From Ceratorhiza oryzae-sativae (Eukaryota; Basidiomycota; Agaricomycetes; Cantharellales; Ceratobasidiaceae), in contig JARWMV010000241.1 of assembly GCA_030998015.1 (NCBI GenBank), forward strand, positions 868,001 through 932,000: DNA of 64,000 bases, written 5' to 3'. A model generated the notes under the pieces. The model saw only the letters and a list, made by a program, of their open reading frames with translations, searched no databases and was not told where the DNA came from. Of the stretch, positions 23,155 to 34,734 are shown in pieces (position 1 is the first letter of the stretch; every line of letters begins with the position of its first letter). Both the position numbers and the translations under genes were made by a program.

Positions 23155-24582
23155 GGTATAAAGCGGGGTTCAGTCGTGGTCGGGTGCGAGGGGCACGCCT
23201 CTTGTCGTCCTTCTTGGCTGGGACTTGCATTAGTCAGCTCACGTGCCGGGCACACTCGCGGCCTCGGCCACTGACTCAGCGCCGATGCATCGCCCGCAGC
23301 CATCGAGCACCGTCTGCGCTGTTCGATGCCACGACGACACCCGCAGCGGCGACGGCGGCGACGCATACAGCGCTGCGCTCCCCGCGCCCTGCGTCCTGCA
23401 CATCCCGGAGATCTGCCTCGTTGCACACCCGCACTACCGCATGCGGCGATTCAATAGGATCCACCGTGCCATGATACCGTCATGGCCAACCCGCGCCGGC
23501 CTGCCCGCATCGTCCGTCGACGTCGGCCACCGTCCGCGCAGCTCCGCGGTCCTCTCGCCGTTGTGGTGGGGCACGCCGGCCCCCTGCTGGCTGAGTTCCC
23601 GTCGCGCCTCATGGACACAGACACCCTCTAATCGTCGCCGTGCGGATCACATATTGTCGCGCGTCGCGCGTCTGGGCCAGGTCGCATGACGCGATATCTG
23701 CACTATCCTGGAGCCGCGATGAAATAAATTTCACACATCGACTCCATCGCACCGCGTTGTCTCTTGACATGCGGTCGAGCTCCCTTCATGGGATAGCCAT
23801 CGACGCGATTGTTCTCACGGTGCGGTGGATCAAGAACTTTTGTCGCAAGGGTTGGTACGTACATAGAGCTAGTTCGCGACCGTTCCCCTTGACCTCGCAC
23901 TTCTTCATTCAGTACGTCGAGGCCTGCTCGCCATTTTCACACCAGTATGCAGGTCTGACCGGCGATTACAGGCCCCACAAAATGTAATTTATTCAATAAA
24001 TCAATCCGGTTACCCCGCATCTGCTCCCGATCATCGAACAAAGCGTAGATCCGGGACATCTATCTAAGCCCATATTGGCTGCACTCGCGTCTGCCTTGCT
24101 CCGATGCGTCTCTACGCGTGTAGCGATACCTCGTAGACACATATCGGGTTGGGGACCATGAGAATGGGAAAGTGGAGCCCGCGTATGATCACGTGCGGTG
24201 CCCCTGTCTTCCACCACAGCCCCTGTCTCCACGTTGTCCTCTCCAAGAGTGGCGTGTTGCTCGGATCCATGCTGATATCTTGGCCTGGTTTCTTGAAATT
24301 GCTTTGCACAAGTTTAGGAGCCCGCGATATTGCGCAGTCAGCACGACACAACGAATCCAGCATGAGCCGGCAGAGACTCTTTGGGTCCTAGATCGTCCCA
24401 TGCACATAAACCGAACTTGTGCTAATGGGATGGCTTCATCGATATCGATCGGGTGAGTAACGTGGTCCCTTTGGGCGGCAATGCGATACCACTCATCTCA
24501 GACACAACGCTGAAACGGAAAGGGTAAAGCCGAAGGATACGAATATCATCACAATTGGCGTGGGCTAAGCCACGTGGTCAAT
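23155..24582. other. Intergenic between bZIP and SDR copy 2
   Basis: The first 300-500 bp upstream of the bzip ATG are GC-rich and should contain its promoter. The part near 24,583 is the 3' flank of SDR copy 2. Frames up to 148 codons exist on both strands but have no domain, consistent exons or signal peptides. Normal CpG content shows that this is not part of the decayed transposon blocks. Confidence 0.45.
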
Positions 24583-25749
24583 TTATATTAACAGCGATAT
24601 GTGCGCATCCTTGCACCACTTGTCCCATAGCATCCTCTGCCTCTCCGTTTCCAACATCCATGGCCACACCCAGTTCCATCTCATCCGGCTCCAAAACATC
24701 CCTCGCAACTCTGGTGTCGCTGGCTCTTTGGCGGCTGCTAGCCATAATACCACAGCAGCTCCTTGTTCGGCTGATACGGAGACCTTTTTTCCAATCGCAG
24801 AGACAATCTTAGCTGTGGTCGTCTTGTACATTCCAATGCCCTCTGGGTGTGACCAGGCTGAAGTGTTAACATAGCCTAGCACGTGCACGTTCGTAAGTCT
24901 AGCCCAATCGCAGACATATGACAAACCTGGATGACACGCATGCACGGTAATACCCTTCCATCGCTCCGTTTGGGACAGATACCGCTGCAAGGCCATGGTC
25001 CATACCGCCTGTGAAGCTTTAGATCGTGCGTATGCGGTTCCTACGTCACCTGAATCCAGTGGCTTTCCAAGTTTGGCGTTTGGCGCGCTCAGCATATCTT
25101 GGCTGTCTGCGTTTGAAAGCTCGAGTACGTCGGACTGCAAAGCTGAAATGGATGAAACGGAGATGATACGTGCGTCGCGCGCCATGTATCCATGGTTGAG
25201 AAGAGAGAATGCAAGTAGGACATGGGAGAGATGGTTGACTTGGTAACTTTGCTCAAACCCGTCCGGGGTGAGCTTTAGTGCCGCTATGAGCCTGCCTTGA
25301 ACTGGCATGAACCCTAGGCTGAACGGCAAAAAGAATAGGCACGTACCAGCGTTATTGATCAGTATATCGACCGTTTTTGCCTCTCGCTGCCCCCACCGCT
25401 CCACAAACGCCTTGACCGTCTCCATGCTGGCGAAATCCACGACCTCTAACTCGACCTTGTCGCTACCAGTATTTTGAATGATCGCGCGCACAGCTTCTTC
25501 ACCCCGAGCTTGGCTTCTGCACAAGAGCACGACTCGTGCACCCATGCTGGCGAGCGCGCGAGCACATTCGTAGCCTATACCCGAGTTGGCCCCGCTAACG
25601 ATAGCGGTCTTGCCGTGCAAGTCGGCGTGGGGTACATGCATGTCAGGATAGAGCATGGAGAATAACAGGACCGAGTATATACTGCACATGCTTGCGCTCG
25701 CCAACAGGCTGGCGACAAAGCGAGAGTGGTCGGATTCGGAATAAGGCAT
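24583..25749 (-). CDS. Short-chain dehydrogenase/reductase (SDR copy 2)
   Basis: Predicted 354-aa oxidoreductase. Exons 25749-25347, 25295-24927 and 24875-24583 have the family lengths 403/369/293. Both introns happen to be open in frame here, so one uninterrupted 388-codon frame exists, but conserved phase-1 GT-AG sites and paralogue alignment support removing them. Motifs are a hydrophobic N-terminus, SGANSGIG (52-59; the usual first Thr is Ser), NNAG (132-135), catalytic Ser in SVSS (about 180-183), Y223-A-R-S-K227 and the WPW-rich C-terminus. Residues 1-45 resemble copy 3, while about 46-134 are almost identical to copy 4, a mosaic suggesting gene conversion. The substrate cannot be inferred. 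Confidence 0.9.
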   Translation of the reverse strand: MPYSESDHSRFVASLLASASMCSIYSVLLFSMLYPDMHVPHADLHGKTAIVSGANSGIGYECARALASMGARVVLLCRSQARGEEAVRAIIQNTGSDKVELEVVDFASMETVKAFVERWGQREAKTVDILINNAGTCLFFLPFSLGFMPVQGRLIAALKLTPDGFEQSYQVNHLSHVLLAFSLLNHGYMARDARIISVSSISALQSDVLELSNADSQDMLSAPNAKLGKPLDSGDVGTAYARSKASQAVWTMALQRYLSQTERWKGITVHACHPGLSYVCDWARLTNVHVLGYVNTSAWSHPEGIGMYKTTTAKIVSAIGKKVSVSAEQGAAVVLWLAAAKEPATPELRGMFWSRMRWNWVWPWMLETERQRMLWDKWCKDAHISLLI

Positions 25750-26636
25750 GACGAACGTGGGGATGCCGGGTTTGAGGTCGACCTCTTCCTTTTTATAAAC
25801 CCAAAGGGTTCTAGTTTCCAGAGGCCGTTGAAAGATGCAGCCTTTGACTTGTGCCTGTCGCCGAGATCAAATTGGGGTGTTTATCCGCGCTTGGTGACTA
25901 ATAGGATATAGAATTGGGGCTGAGCCATATTGCTCAATAGATGTGTGCGCGCAGTCAGATTGAAAGTTATACGAAAATCAATATTATTTCGTTAACGTGA
26001 TTATATGTATGCGTACAAATACGACGCATATTCGTGCCGTACGTACTGTAATGTGTCTCGTGCAGGGAGGTTTCGGGGGAGCTAGATACGAATGTACTAC
26101 GAGGGACAGCGAGAAAATAAATACATGACTAATGAAAGAAAAAAAAGCTATACCTGAGCTCAACTACGAAGGTAGAGAACTAAGGGAGGAATTTTTTCAC
26201 AGGGGAACACATGATATCAGAGATAGACAAATTACTACAAGCACACCGCATACATGAACAGCTATGATTGTAAATTTAACAATATGAGCCCTACTTTACT
26301 GTCGTAGGGATGATTAACTATCATGACTTTTTTTTTGAGTTGGCACAGGCATTATAGTTGTTTCGAGAGCGGACCTCGTAGTACGACACCATAGGCGGCA
26401 CATTGGAAGATAAGAGAGAGGCATCGATGGCGCCTCCGGCCCTTCATCGTCGCAACTATGCTACACTGTGCACTAGGGTTACGCGCATGGTTGACACAGT
26501 ATTGTTCGATTGGGGTTCTTAGTGCTATATTTTTCTCAGTTGTGGGGATTTTCCCGCGTGACGACAGCCTCCAGGTTCCCAAGGGACTATTATTGTCGGA
26601 ACATGGGGATCACTCGCGTTGGGACAAAGGATTCCT
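25750..26636. other. Intergenic between SDR copies 2 and 3
   Basis: Contains the upstream region of copy 2 and the 3' flank of copy 3. AT-rich sequence and a T9 run lie near 26,330. No gene or repeat ends were recognised. The segment GACAGCCTCCAGGTT at about 26,560 recurs near 28,258, probably a trace of the duplication that created the SDR units. Confidence 0.4.
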
Positions 26637-27814
26637 TCAGATAGTTAGTGAAATCTGTACATCCTTGCACCACTTGTCCCACAATATGCCTTGCCTTTCC
26701 TTTTCCAGCATCCATGGCCACAGCCAGTTCCGTCTCATCCGGCTCCAAAACATCCCCCGCGCCTCTGGCACTGTCGGCTCTTTGGCTGTCGCTAGCCATA
26801 AAGGTACAGCAGCTCCTTGCTCAAGGGGCACAGACATCGTTTTTCCAACAGCAACGACTAGCCTCGTTGCGGCTGTGTTTGTTCCAGCAAGGCCATCCGG
26901 ACGTATCCAGATTGGGGTGTCAATAAAGCCTAACGCGTGTATGTTCATAAGTCCAGCCCAATGGCAAATGTATGACAAACCTGGATGACACGCTTGCACG
27001 GTGATACCCCGCCATCGCTCTGTTTGGGCCAAATACCGCTGTAAAACCATGGTCCATACGGCCTGTGAAGCCTTGGATCGTCCGTACAGGATTCCTGCTT
27101 CACTGAGGCTGAGTCGCTTTTCAAGTCTAGTGTTGTGTTTGCTGAGTATATCTTGGTTGTCCGCATTTGGAAAGCCGAGTATGTCGCTCTCGAAGGCTGA
27201 AACGGATGAAACGGAGATGATACGTGCGTCCGGTGCCATATAGCCTCGATTAAGAAGAGAGAATGTGAGCAAGACATGGGATAGGTGGTTAATTTGGTAC
27301 GTTTCTTCAAACCCGTCTGGGGTAAGCTTGAGAGTCGCTGAAAGTCCGCCTTGAACCCATGTAAGATATTTTATACGCATAGGCTGAATGGCAAAGAGAG
27401 CCAGCACACACCGGCGTTATTGATCAGTATATCAACCGTTTTGACTCCTTGCTTTCCCCACCGCTCCACAAACGCCTTGACCGTCTCCATACTGGCGAAA
27501 TCCACAATCTCTAACTCGACTTTGTCACTACCGGTATTTTGAATGATGGCATGCACAGCCTCTTCTCCCCGAGCTTGGTTTCTGCACAAAAGCACGACTC
27601 GTGCACCCATGCTGGCGAGCGCTCGAGCGCATTCGTAGCCTATTCCAGAGTTGGCTCCGGTCACCATAGCCGTCTTGCCGTGTAAGTCAGCGTGGGGTAT
27701 GGGCATATTTGGGTAGAGCATGGAGAATGGAAGGACCGAGTATATACTGCACATGCTTGCGCTGGCCAACAAGCCAGCAACAAAGCGAGAGTGGTCAGAT
27801 TCAGAGTAGGGCAT
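26637..27814 (-). CDS. Short-chain dehydrogenase/reductase (SDR copy 3)
   Basis: Predicted 354-aa oxidoreductase from exons 27814-27412, 27349-26981 and 26929-26637 (403/369/293 nt). The start MPYSESDHSRFV and the hydrophobic segment match copy 2 closely. TGANSGIG, NNAG, SVSSVS and YGRSK (Y223, K227) are all present, so catalysis looks possible. Intron 1 has a GTGTGT donor and contains a stop, confirming that it must be spliced. Intron 2 is open in frame but has the same position and phase as in the other copies. It is head-to-tail with copies 2 and 4, which supports tandem duplication. Confidence 0.9.
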
Positions 27815-29282
27815 GATGGATGTTGTAGTGATGACTCGAGACCACCTGTGCCCTCTAAAATCCTAGAGTCTGTTGGCCTTCGGCGAAATCAACCCGAAGA
27901 GTTCAGCCTTTGAACCCTGTAGAAAACTAGCTCAAATACGCCGTAGCTGCTGCAAAACAGCATCGGTGTGGCTGATGAAGAATACAGTATAGAACCAGCG
28001 CGCGCACAACCATGCTGCTTAATAGACGTATACACAACCAGATTGAAAGCTATACAGGAACTATCACTGATTTTTTCAATCTTGTAATTGTGTGCATGTC
28101 TAAAAATACCATATGGGAACAACACACCCCATCATATGGCTCTGTGCTTCATTGTCTCCAAGGAACGGAGAGCAACTATTAATGCCATTATTCTATTGAT
28201 TTTCACGGGGCCCCAAGGCTGAAAGCCTCGCATTGGCAGGGGATTTGCTGTAGGCTGACAGCCTCCAGGTTACTTGATACGGAGGGCGTTGGAACATGAC
28301 TAGTGTGCTGTTGATATGTATTAGTGCATGATGATAATATGCATAGGTTCTTATATCGGTGCCAATAAGGCCTTCCGGAACGATAATGCCTTTTCGACCC
28401 ATTTTATATGCAGAGTTAGTTATTTAGTTTATATTTGAAGGATGAGGTGGAGCTAGCAGAGCTGCAGCGCGAGTACTGAGAGAGGGAAACGCTGGTGCGG
28501 CGGTCACATGTTGTCCTTGTCTCCACGCTTTTTTTTGCATACATATTTAAGGACCTACACGAACACAGTGGTCGAACCGGTCTAGCCAAACAAAATACAC
28601 AAAGAGGCAGTCACGAGACACAGGGGAGACACGGGGAACAGAGGTCAAACGGCCAAGCGACATACTAAAGACAGAGCCAGGTGACGAAGACGACCCCGTG
28701 ACCAAGCTCTGTCCCCCGTCCCGCCCCTCTGTGCCTCGTTTTCATCCAATTGTGTCTGTTTTTTTCGCAGGTCGGGCGGAAATCCGGGAAAGCGAGTAGA
28801 ATGGACCAGAGCTACGATATACGGAAAAATGTACTGACGCATATAAGCGATCGGTACTATACAGCCAAGCCATCCATAAGCGCTGAGTAAGCTTAAAACT
28901 GACCCGAGTCCAACAGTTGATTGTGTTAGACCGGCCCGACTTTCGTGTTCGCGTAGGCCTCTAAATATGTACGCGAAAAACAAAGCGACGGTCACGTGAT
29001 CTTTGTGCGACAGCGGAGCTCCTTGTGTACGTCCACGATCATATTGTGGCAGCTCCCGATGTTACGCGTCGAGTTTCCTTCGCCTTCTAACGCTGTAGTC
29101 CTTGATCCGCACTGCCATTATGAGCCACGCCGCTCCTATGAGCTACACCCGTGAGCACTCCTGCGAAATGCCTTCCTGTGCGACTACGTCCCCAGAAAGG
29201 CCATGAAAAGCTTGTTGCACTGCAAAGTTTTATGTCGTAGTAATATCATTGCTATTGAATTAAGCTAGAACATAGGATTGTT
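27815..29282. other. Intergenic between SDR copies 3 and 4
   Basis: About 1.47 kb with the promoter region of copy 3 on the left and the 3' flank of copy 4 on the right. Frames of up to 116 codons occur but show no domain. A motif shared with 26,560 lies near 28,258, and T-rich runs occur at about 28,530 and 28,760. No RNA gene or transposon end was recognised. Confidence 0.4.
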
Positions 29283-30457
29283 CTATGTTAACAGCGATAT
29301 CTGAGCATCCTTGCACCACTTGTCCCATAGCGTATCCTGTCTCTCTGTTTCCAACATCCATGGCCAGAGCCACTTCCACATCATCCGACTCCAAAACATC
29401 CCTTGAACCTCGGATGCCGTCGGCTCTTTGGTTGTCGCTAGCCATACTGGCACGGCAGCTCCTTGCTCAGCTGAAATGCCGACAGTTTTGGCGATGACAA
29501 TGGCTAGTTTAGCTTTGATTGCAGTATACATCCCACCACCCTCTGGCTGTGTCCATATTGGAGTGTTAACATAACCTACGTATACCCGTCAGCTTCACAG
29601 CTCCATCCAAAGCGCATGACGAACCTGGGTGGCACGCTTGTATGGTGATATCCTTCCATCGCTCTGTTCGGGTCAAATACCGCTGTAAGACTATGGTCCA
29701 TACGGCCTGCGAAGCCTTGGATCGTCTGTATAGATCACCCATTTCGTCTACACTAATCATTGCCCCAAAATTAGCATTGTGCTTGGCAATAATATCTTGA
29801 TTGTCGGCGTTGGAAAGGTCCAACACGTCGCTTTCGTAGCCCATGATTGAGGAAACGGAGATGATACGTGAGTCGGGTGCCATGTATCCATGGTTGAGAA
29901 GCAAGAATGTAAGCAGGACATGAGACAGGTGGTTAACCTGGTAAGTTTGCTCAAACCCGTCTAGGGTGAGCTTTAGTGTCGCCAGAGATCCACCTTGTGC
30001 AGCGTGAGAAGGTTTATGCGTGTAGGCTGAATGACAAAGAGACCCAGTACATACCAGCATTATTGATCAGTATATCGACCGTTTTTGCCTCTCGCTGTCC
30101 CCACCGCTCCACAAACGCCTTGACCGTCTCCATACTAGCGAAATCCACGACCTCTAACTCGACCTTGTCGCTACCAGTATTTTGAATGATCGCGCGCACA
30201 GCTTCTTCGCCCCGAGCTTGGTTTCTGCACAAGAGCACGACTCGTGCACCCATGCTGGCGAGCGCGCGAGCACATTCGTAGCCTATACCCGAGTTGGCCC
30301 CGCTTACGATAGCGGTCTTGCCGTGCAAGTCGGCACGAGGAACACGCATGTTGGTATAGAACATGAAGAACGGAAGTGTTGAGTACATGCTACACATGCT
30401 AGCGCTGGCCAATACACTTGCGATGAGACGGGAGTGGGCATTTTCAGAGTAGGGCAT
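29283..30457 (-). CDS. Short-chain dehydrogenase/reductase (SDR copy 4)
   Basis: Predicted 354-aa oxidoreductase from exons 30457-30055, 29993-29625 and 29575-29283 (403/369/293 nt). An in-frame codon 36 nt upstream could extend the N-terminus by 12 residues, but the chosen ATG aligns with MPYSE in the other three copies. Motifs are SGANSGIG, NNAG, SVSSIM, YRRSK (Y223, K227) and the C-terminal WPW block. Both introns contain stops and must be spliced. Exon 1 is nearly identical to copy 2 over roughly 275 nt although exons 2 and 3 differ clearly. Confidence 0.9.
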
Positions 30458-32199
30458 GATGAATGTCGTGGCAATGGTTTGGGACACAGGCACGTGGTAA
30501 TTTATGTTGACCTAGCTGCACAGACCCCCGGGCGTACTGAAATGGCTTGGTAGCCTCAGAAGATTGATGTACCACAGACCCTGAAACGGGCAGTCTTCTC
30601 TACAGCAAATTATTGACCTAATTACGTTTGATCGGTAGTGCGGGATGTTGGTGAGGAGTCCCAAAGCTACTCCCCCCGATCTATTTAGAGGAGGCCGGAG
30701 AAACCTTCAGCAGAATTGGTAACTTAGTGTAGTTAACGTCATTAAATTTGTATACTCAGCTCTAGTTCGATGACGAGCCAGGTGAAAATAGTAAAGGGAT
30801 ATATAATATAACTATTAGTTGTATGCTATGTGGAGGAAAAGCACACGGTAGAGCGGGTGATCCGGGAGGCGCCCAAGGCGCTTCCGGGATGTGTGGTCAG
30901 ACGGCGAATCCTGGCCCTCTAGAAGCGGTGTGGAGGGTGGAAAAAATCCCTGAAATGTATAAAGCGGTTATGGGGAATCTAGTTCACGTATGAATGAGTC
31001 CTAAGTGTGATCGAGGGGAGGAGAATGATGATAATCGTGGCACGTGTCCGCCGCTTTTTTTTTTGGCATTCGATTTTAACGAGCTACATGAGCACAAGGT
31101 CAACCCGCACGAGTCAAAAAAAAAAAGGAAGAGAACAAGTCAGCCCGAAGACAGGGAAACGTCAGAAGGGGGGGAGAGAACGAGCAGGAGGTTACAACGA
31201 TATACGTCAGTAGGGCTTTTCGGCGAGAGAGAAAAACGGAACACAAAAACGAGACACGACAGAATCAGCTTTTTCTAAAAGAGAGCGAACGACGGATGAA
31301 AGTTAAAAGGCCCATCAGGCCTTCCACAGCGCCGAAGGAGGTCCGCCAGGAAAACACGTGACCGCTGCCCTTTTTTTAGTACACATTTACCTTGCCCGAA
31401 CAAGGTCTCTAGCCGCGAGAATGATACCCCTTAAATTCTTAACATTGACAGGCATTTTTTCTGCTTGGCCACGGACCTTGGCTCTCGCCCGTAGGAATAT
31501 GTTGGGTTCTCCGACGGGTTCTTGTTGACTGATGACTCACACTGTACGTGCAGGCACTTGGACACCGTGAGGCCGTGGCATTATTGTACATGCTTCGACA
31601 TATGTTGCTAGGTGCCACGCAATATACACTTAGTACTGCACACCAATCGTGTGTTGGGTTTCGGTGTTCTATGGCGCTTACGGCGCTCGTAGTGGCTTTG
31701 CTGTACAGCACCGATCGCTTATATGCGTCGGTAAATTTTTCGTGTATCTCGCCCTCGTTTGTTTTATCCACTCGCTTACCCGGTTTTCTGGCGGACTCGC
31801 AAAATCGTGAGGTATCATTACAGTGATGTAGCGCCCTTAATCTTGAGACTCCATGAGTTCCGGCCCGACACCTTTGATCATTCCACCTGAGGAAATATGG
31901 GTTTGCATGCACGTCTTGGGGATTTGGTGCATGTGAGCACTCCACAGCTTACTTAGACCTATGGGACTGCCCCGGACTAAAAATATTTCCAAGATTCGGT
32001 AGAATTCCCACAATCTTGCAAGTGTACAAGTTATGGCCATGGATTGGAAATCCTCGCACCCCAGCCGGCAAGGTATGCACCGCGCTGCGGCGCTAATGCA
32101 TTAACGAACACATTGGTCAACACGTGGCCGCCGCGACCCTTGCAAACGGCAGCCAAGTATCCTGTCTTGTGTCTCCACAGGCTGCAACCTGCAGTCATG
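30458..32199. other. Intergenic, left flank of second transposon block
   Basis: No supported gene. Purine-rich and homopolymer stretches lie at about 31,050-31,270. CpG content is normal up to about 32,190 and falls abruptly afterwards, which marks the edge of old transposon DNA. Confidence 0.45.
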
Positions 32200-33062
32200 A
32201 CCCCAATGATGTATACTGGTAAATAAGTATAGACCCCAAATAAGAATTCCACCTGGGCATGTCCTAGTGGTAATTTCAAATATGAGTTGTTCAATTACTA
32301 AGGCTATGATACTGCCAGAACAAGGTTGCCAAGCATGGGATTTGCGTGCCTTTGATGCCTGCCCCCCCAATGGTGACCAAGTCAGAGTAATGCAGAATAA
32401 TCTAGAATAATCTAAAGGTATATTAAGGCCTGCAGGAGCCCAGCTGTAAGTTAGAAATCTCTTCACAATCTTTGGCACTCTCTTTGGCCTGCATATACTT
32501 TACCATTTTATGTATGTATGCTCTGTTTTTGGGCTAGTTTATATTATTCTTACCATTCATGCAGACATGAAAGCTACTCAAGGTACCTCTGCTTGCCTGA
32601 TTTCAGCTGTAGTCCCTCCCAAAACCCCTGTCAAATGACACTGTTTGACACTTCAGGACCACTTGGATGTCATCAAGTTCTGTGAGGATAACCCTTGCCT
32701 CACTGATGGAGAGGCTGTGTGGGCACTCCAATGGCTTGGCTATGTCACCATTACTCAACCCACAGTATGGCAGAAGCACAAGCTTGAGGAGTTGGCCAAG
32801 AACCCAAATGAACAGTGGTTTAAACAGGTGCACTGTGTAGAGTATCCCAATATCGATCAAGCTTTGTAGATGTGGATCTTGTAGAAGCTTGGAGGGCACT
32901 GTAGGCTGACAGGCAATATTATACAGGTGGGGGCTTGACATTTTGTAATCATGTTTGAGTGCTCCAGCAATTTCCTGTCCCTCTTGGGTGGTTGGCTCAA
33001 TAGTCTCAAAGCTTGTATGGCTCTCAAGTGATACCACTTCCATGGAGAGGCAGCATTGGTAC

Positions 33063-33439
33063 TGTCACGAACTGACACACATACATCCACTCTACAATAT
33101 TTTCTTGATTTACTACATTTTATGAGATCATCTTCAAAACATACTTGCCTTTTATGGTATATCTGTATCATGTGACTCAGGGAATGTCCCAGACCGGTAA
33201 CCGAGATGTATTTCAACTCTGATGTGAAATTCCGCAGTTCCGCAGTCGCTTCTACTGCTTCTATCTCTTATCTGTTGTGACTCACTGTACGGACTTGTTT
33301 GTTATGATGTGGCTTGTACTATGTATATAAACCTGGTCAAGTTCGCAGGGGACTCCTCAAGAACTTGACCTCTCGTCGAATACAAGTTCTTTTATTTTTC
33401 TTACTATTTTCCTCGTCGCCTGACTTGTCGTCGTCGACA
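33063..33439 (+). repeat. 5' LTR of the gypsy element
   Basis: 377 bp, 98.9% identical to the 3' LTR (four transitions). It contains TATATAAACC at about 33,324 and a segment TCAAGAACTTGACCT at 33357-33371, about 30 bp downstream of the TATA box where transcription should start. That segment is the exact complement of the sequence right after the LTR. Confidence 0.95.
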
Positions 33440-33441
33440 TC

Positions 33442-33456
33442 AGGTCAAGTTCTTGA
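33442..33456 (+). other. Self-priming primer-binding site of the gypsy element
   Basis: AGGTCAAGTTCTTGA lies two bases after the 5' LTR, where a tRNA primer site is expected. It is perfectly complementary (15 of 15) to 33357-33371 in the LTR, near the predicted RNA 5' end. This matches the Tf1/sushi self-priming mechanism, in which the 5' end of the mRNA folds back to prime reverse transcription. Function in this element is inferred. Confidence 0.7.
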
Positions 33457-33761
33457 CAATCGTAAGTCTCAGTGTCGTCTGGGATACGTTCTGGAACGCC
33501 GTTGGCGTCGTCTCGAGATAACTTCCCGTTGCCTTCCCCAATCCTACTCCACCTATCCACAGTCACAAGATATCGTTGCCCTATACGCACCCCTGTGAAA
33601 CCTTGCATAGCCAGGTCCCTCACATGTCGTAACAAGCTTCGGTTCTCTAATCTCTTTCGTCAACAAGAGGTGGGGTCGCTCATTGCCCTTAAGTAGCTGA
33701 GCAACGGAGGTCACCTTCCTATTCCAATAGACTCGGGAAAGGGTCTATTTTTCCTTTTATC

Positions 33762-34515
33762 TTGCTCTTGCTCGAGTACGTCTCTGACGGAACGCACAGC
33801 CCTCAAGTGGCACAACCTTTTACAGAAGATCAGCGCTGCCATCTGTGTGGGTGGTTTGGACACCTATCGATCCACTGCTTCACCCTCAACTCAGTCGAAA
33901 GTATCCTTGAAGAAGTGGGGCACATTGATTTCAACCAAGTAGTAATTACCAAAGTCCGCCCCCAGAAAGTCGGACATGCCCAACAAGCCTTCGTCACCGA
34001 GCCAGGTGCCCCTGAGTGCAAAATCTGCCGTCAGGCGAACGGAGCCACCTTCCCAGCACGCTGCCCCTATTGTCCTAAGAAGGACAAATTCCTTTATTAC
34101 TACACCATCCCCTGCAACCAGCTATAAGCTGGAGAACCTTGGCCAACAGCTTCTTCGTCACCTGCTAAACACTATCGAAAACTTCCAAGACAGGTACCGT
34201 TACTACTGGAATAAGTACGAAGAAACCCATGAAAAACTTCACGAAGCCGAGGCCCATTGCGCATACTTAACTGAGCGCTTGCGCGAACACCAGGAGGACT
34301 ACCTATCCCTCCTCCAAGACCATCTCAGACTAGAAGCAATAGTCCGAGAAACAATTGAACCCCACGAGTACGCCTTCCCCGTCTTCTCAACACTGTCAGA
34401 CCTCCCTCACCCCACCTTTCTAAGTGGCACGGGCTCGCCAATTCAGGAAGAAGCACCCCTTCCGGCAGCCCAAATCAATCCTTCCCAAGGAAGCACTCCT
34501 TCGGGACCAAATTAA
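33762..34515 (+). pseudogene. Extra ORF upstream of gag with zinc knuckle and coiled coil
   Basis: Between the LTR and gag lies a reading frame with a C-x2-C-x4-H-x4-C knuckle (CHLCGWFGHLSIHC) and further Cys pairs (CKICRQ, CPYCPKK). After a frame change near 34,110 a long charged helical stretch follows (YKLENLGQQLLRHLL to EAIVRETIEP) and stops at 34,515. It is not in frame with gag. It could be an accessory protein or a remnant of a longer Gag. Function unknown. Confidence 0.45.
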
Positions 34516-34734
34516 ACTAAAGAAGGTGGAGTGTCCATATCGTTGCCAGGACACCAAAAGCTGGGACTTGGACGATACTTGGTTGAGATTCGCGGGAGTC
34601 GGGAACTTTGAAATCTATAGACTTGTAAGGGGAACGGAAATCCTTTATTATCAAAACAACTCTCAATTCCCTGTACTTCCTTACCATCTTCGTCGCCTTT
34701 AAAAGAAAAAAATCTACTCGAGTCCCTTCTGAAA

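Noticed and set aside
22355..23474. Several plus- and minus-strand frames overlapping the bZIP 5' exon and promoter
   Set aside because: All are shadows: Arg/Pro/Ala-rich low-complexity translations with no consistent splice sites or motifs.
24599..24874. Plus-strand frames opposite the SDR genes (also at 26,458, 29,285 and 30,182)
   Set aside because: They recur because the SDR copies are homologous; the minus-strand frame carries all catalytic motifs.
24583..25749. SDR copy 2 as a single-exon gene of 388 codons
   Set aside because: Both extra segments have GT-AG borders at the conserved intron positions and are absent from the aligned mature paralogues.
20286..30457. A secondary-metabolite gene cluster made of the bZIP factor and the SDR genes
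   Set aside because: No backbone enzyme (PKS, NRPS, terpene cyclase), P450 or transporter lies between them; adjacency alone is not enough.
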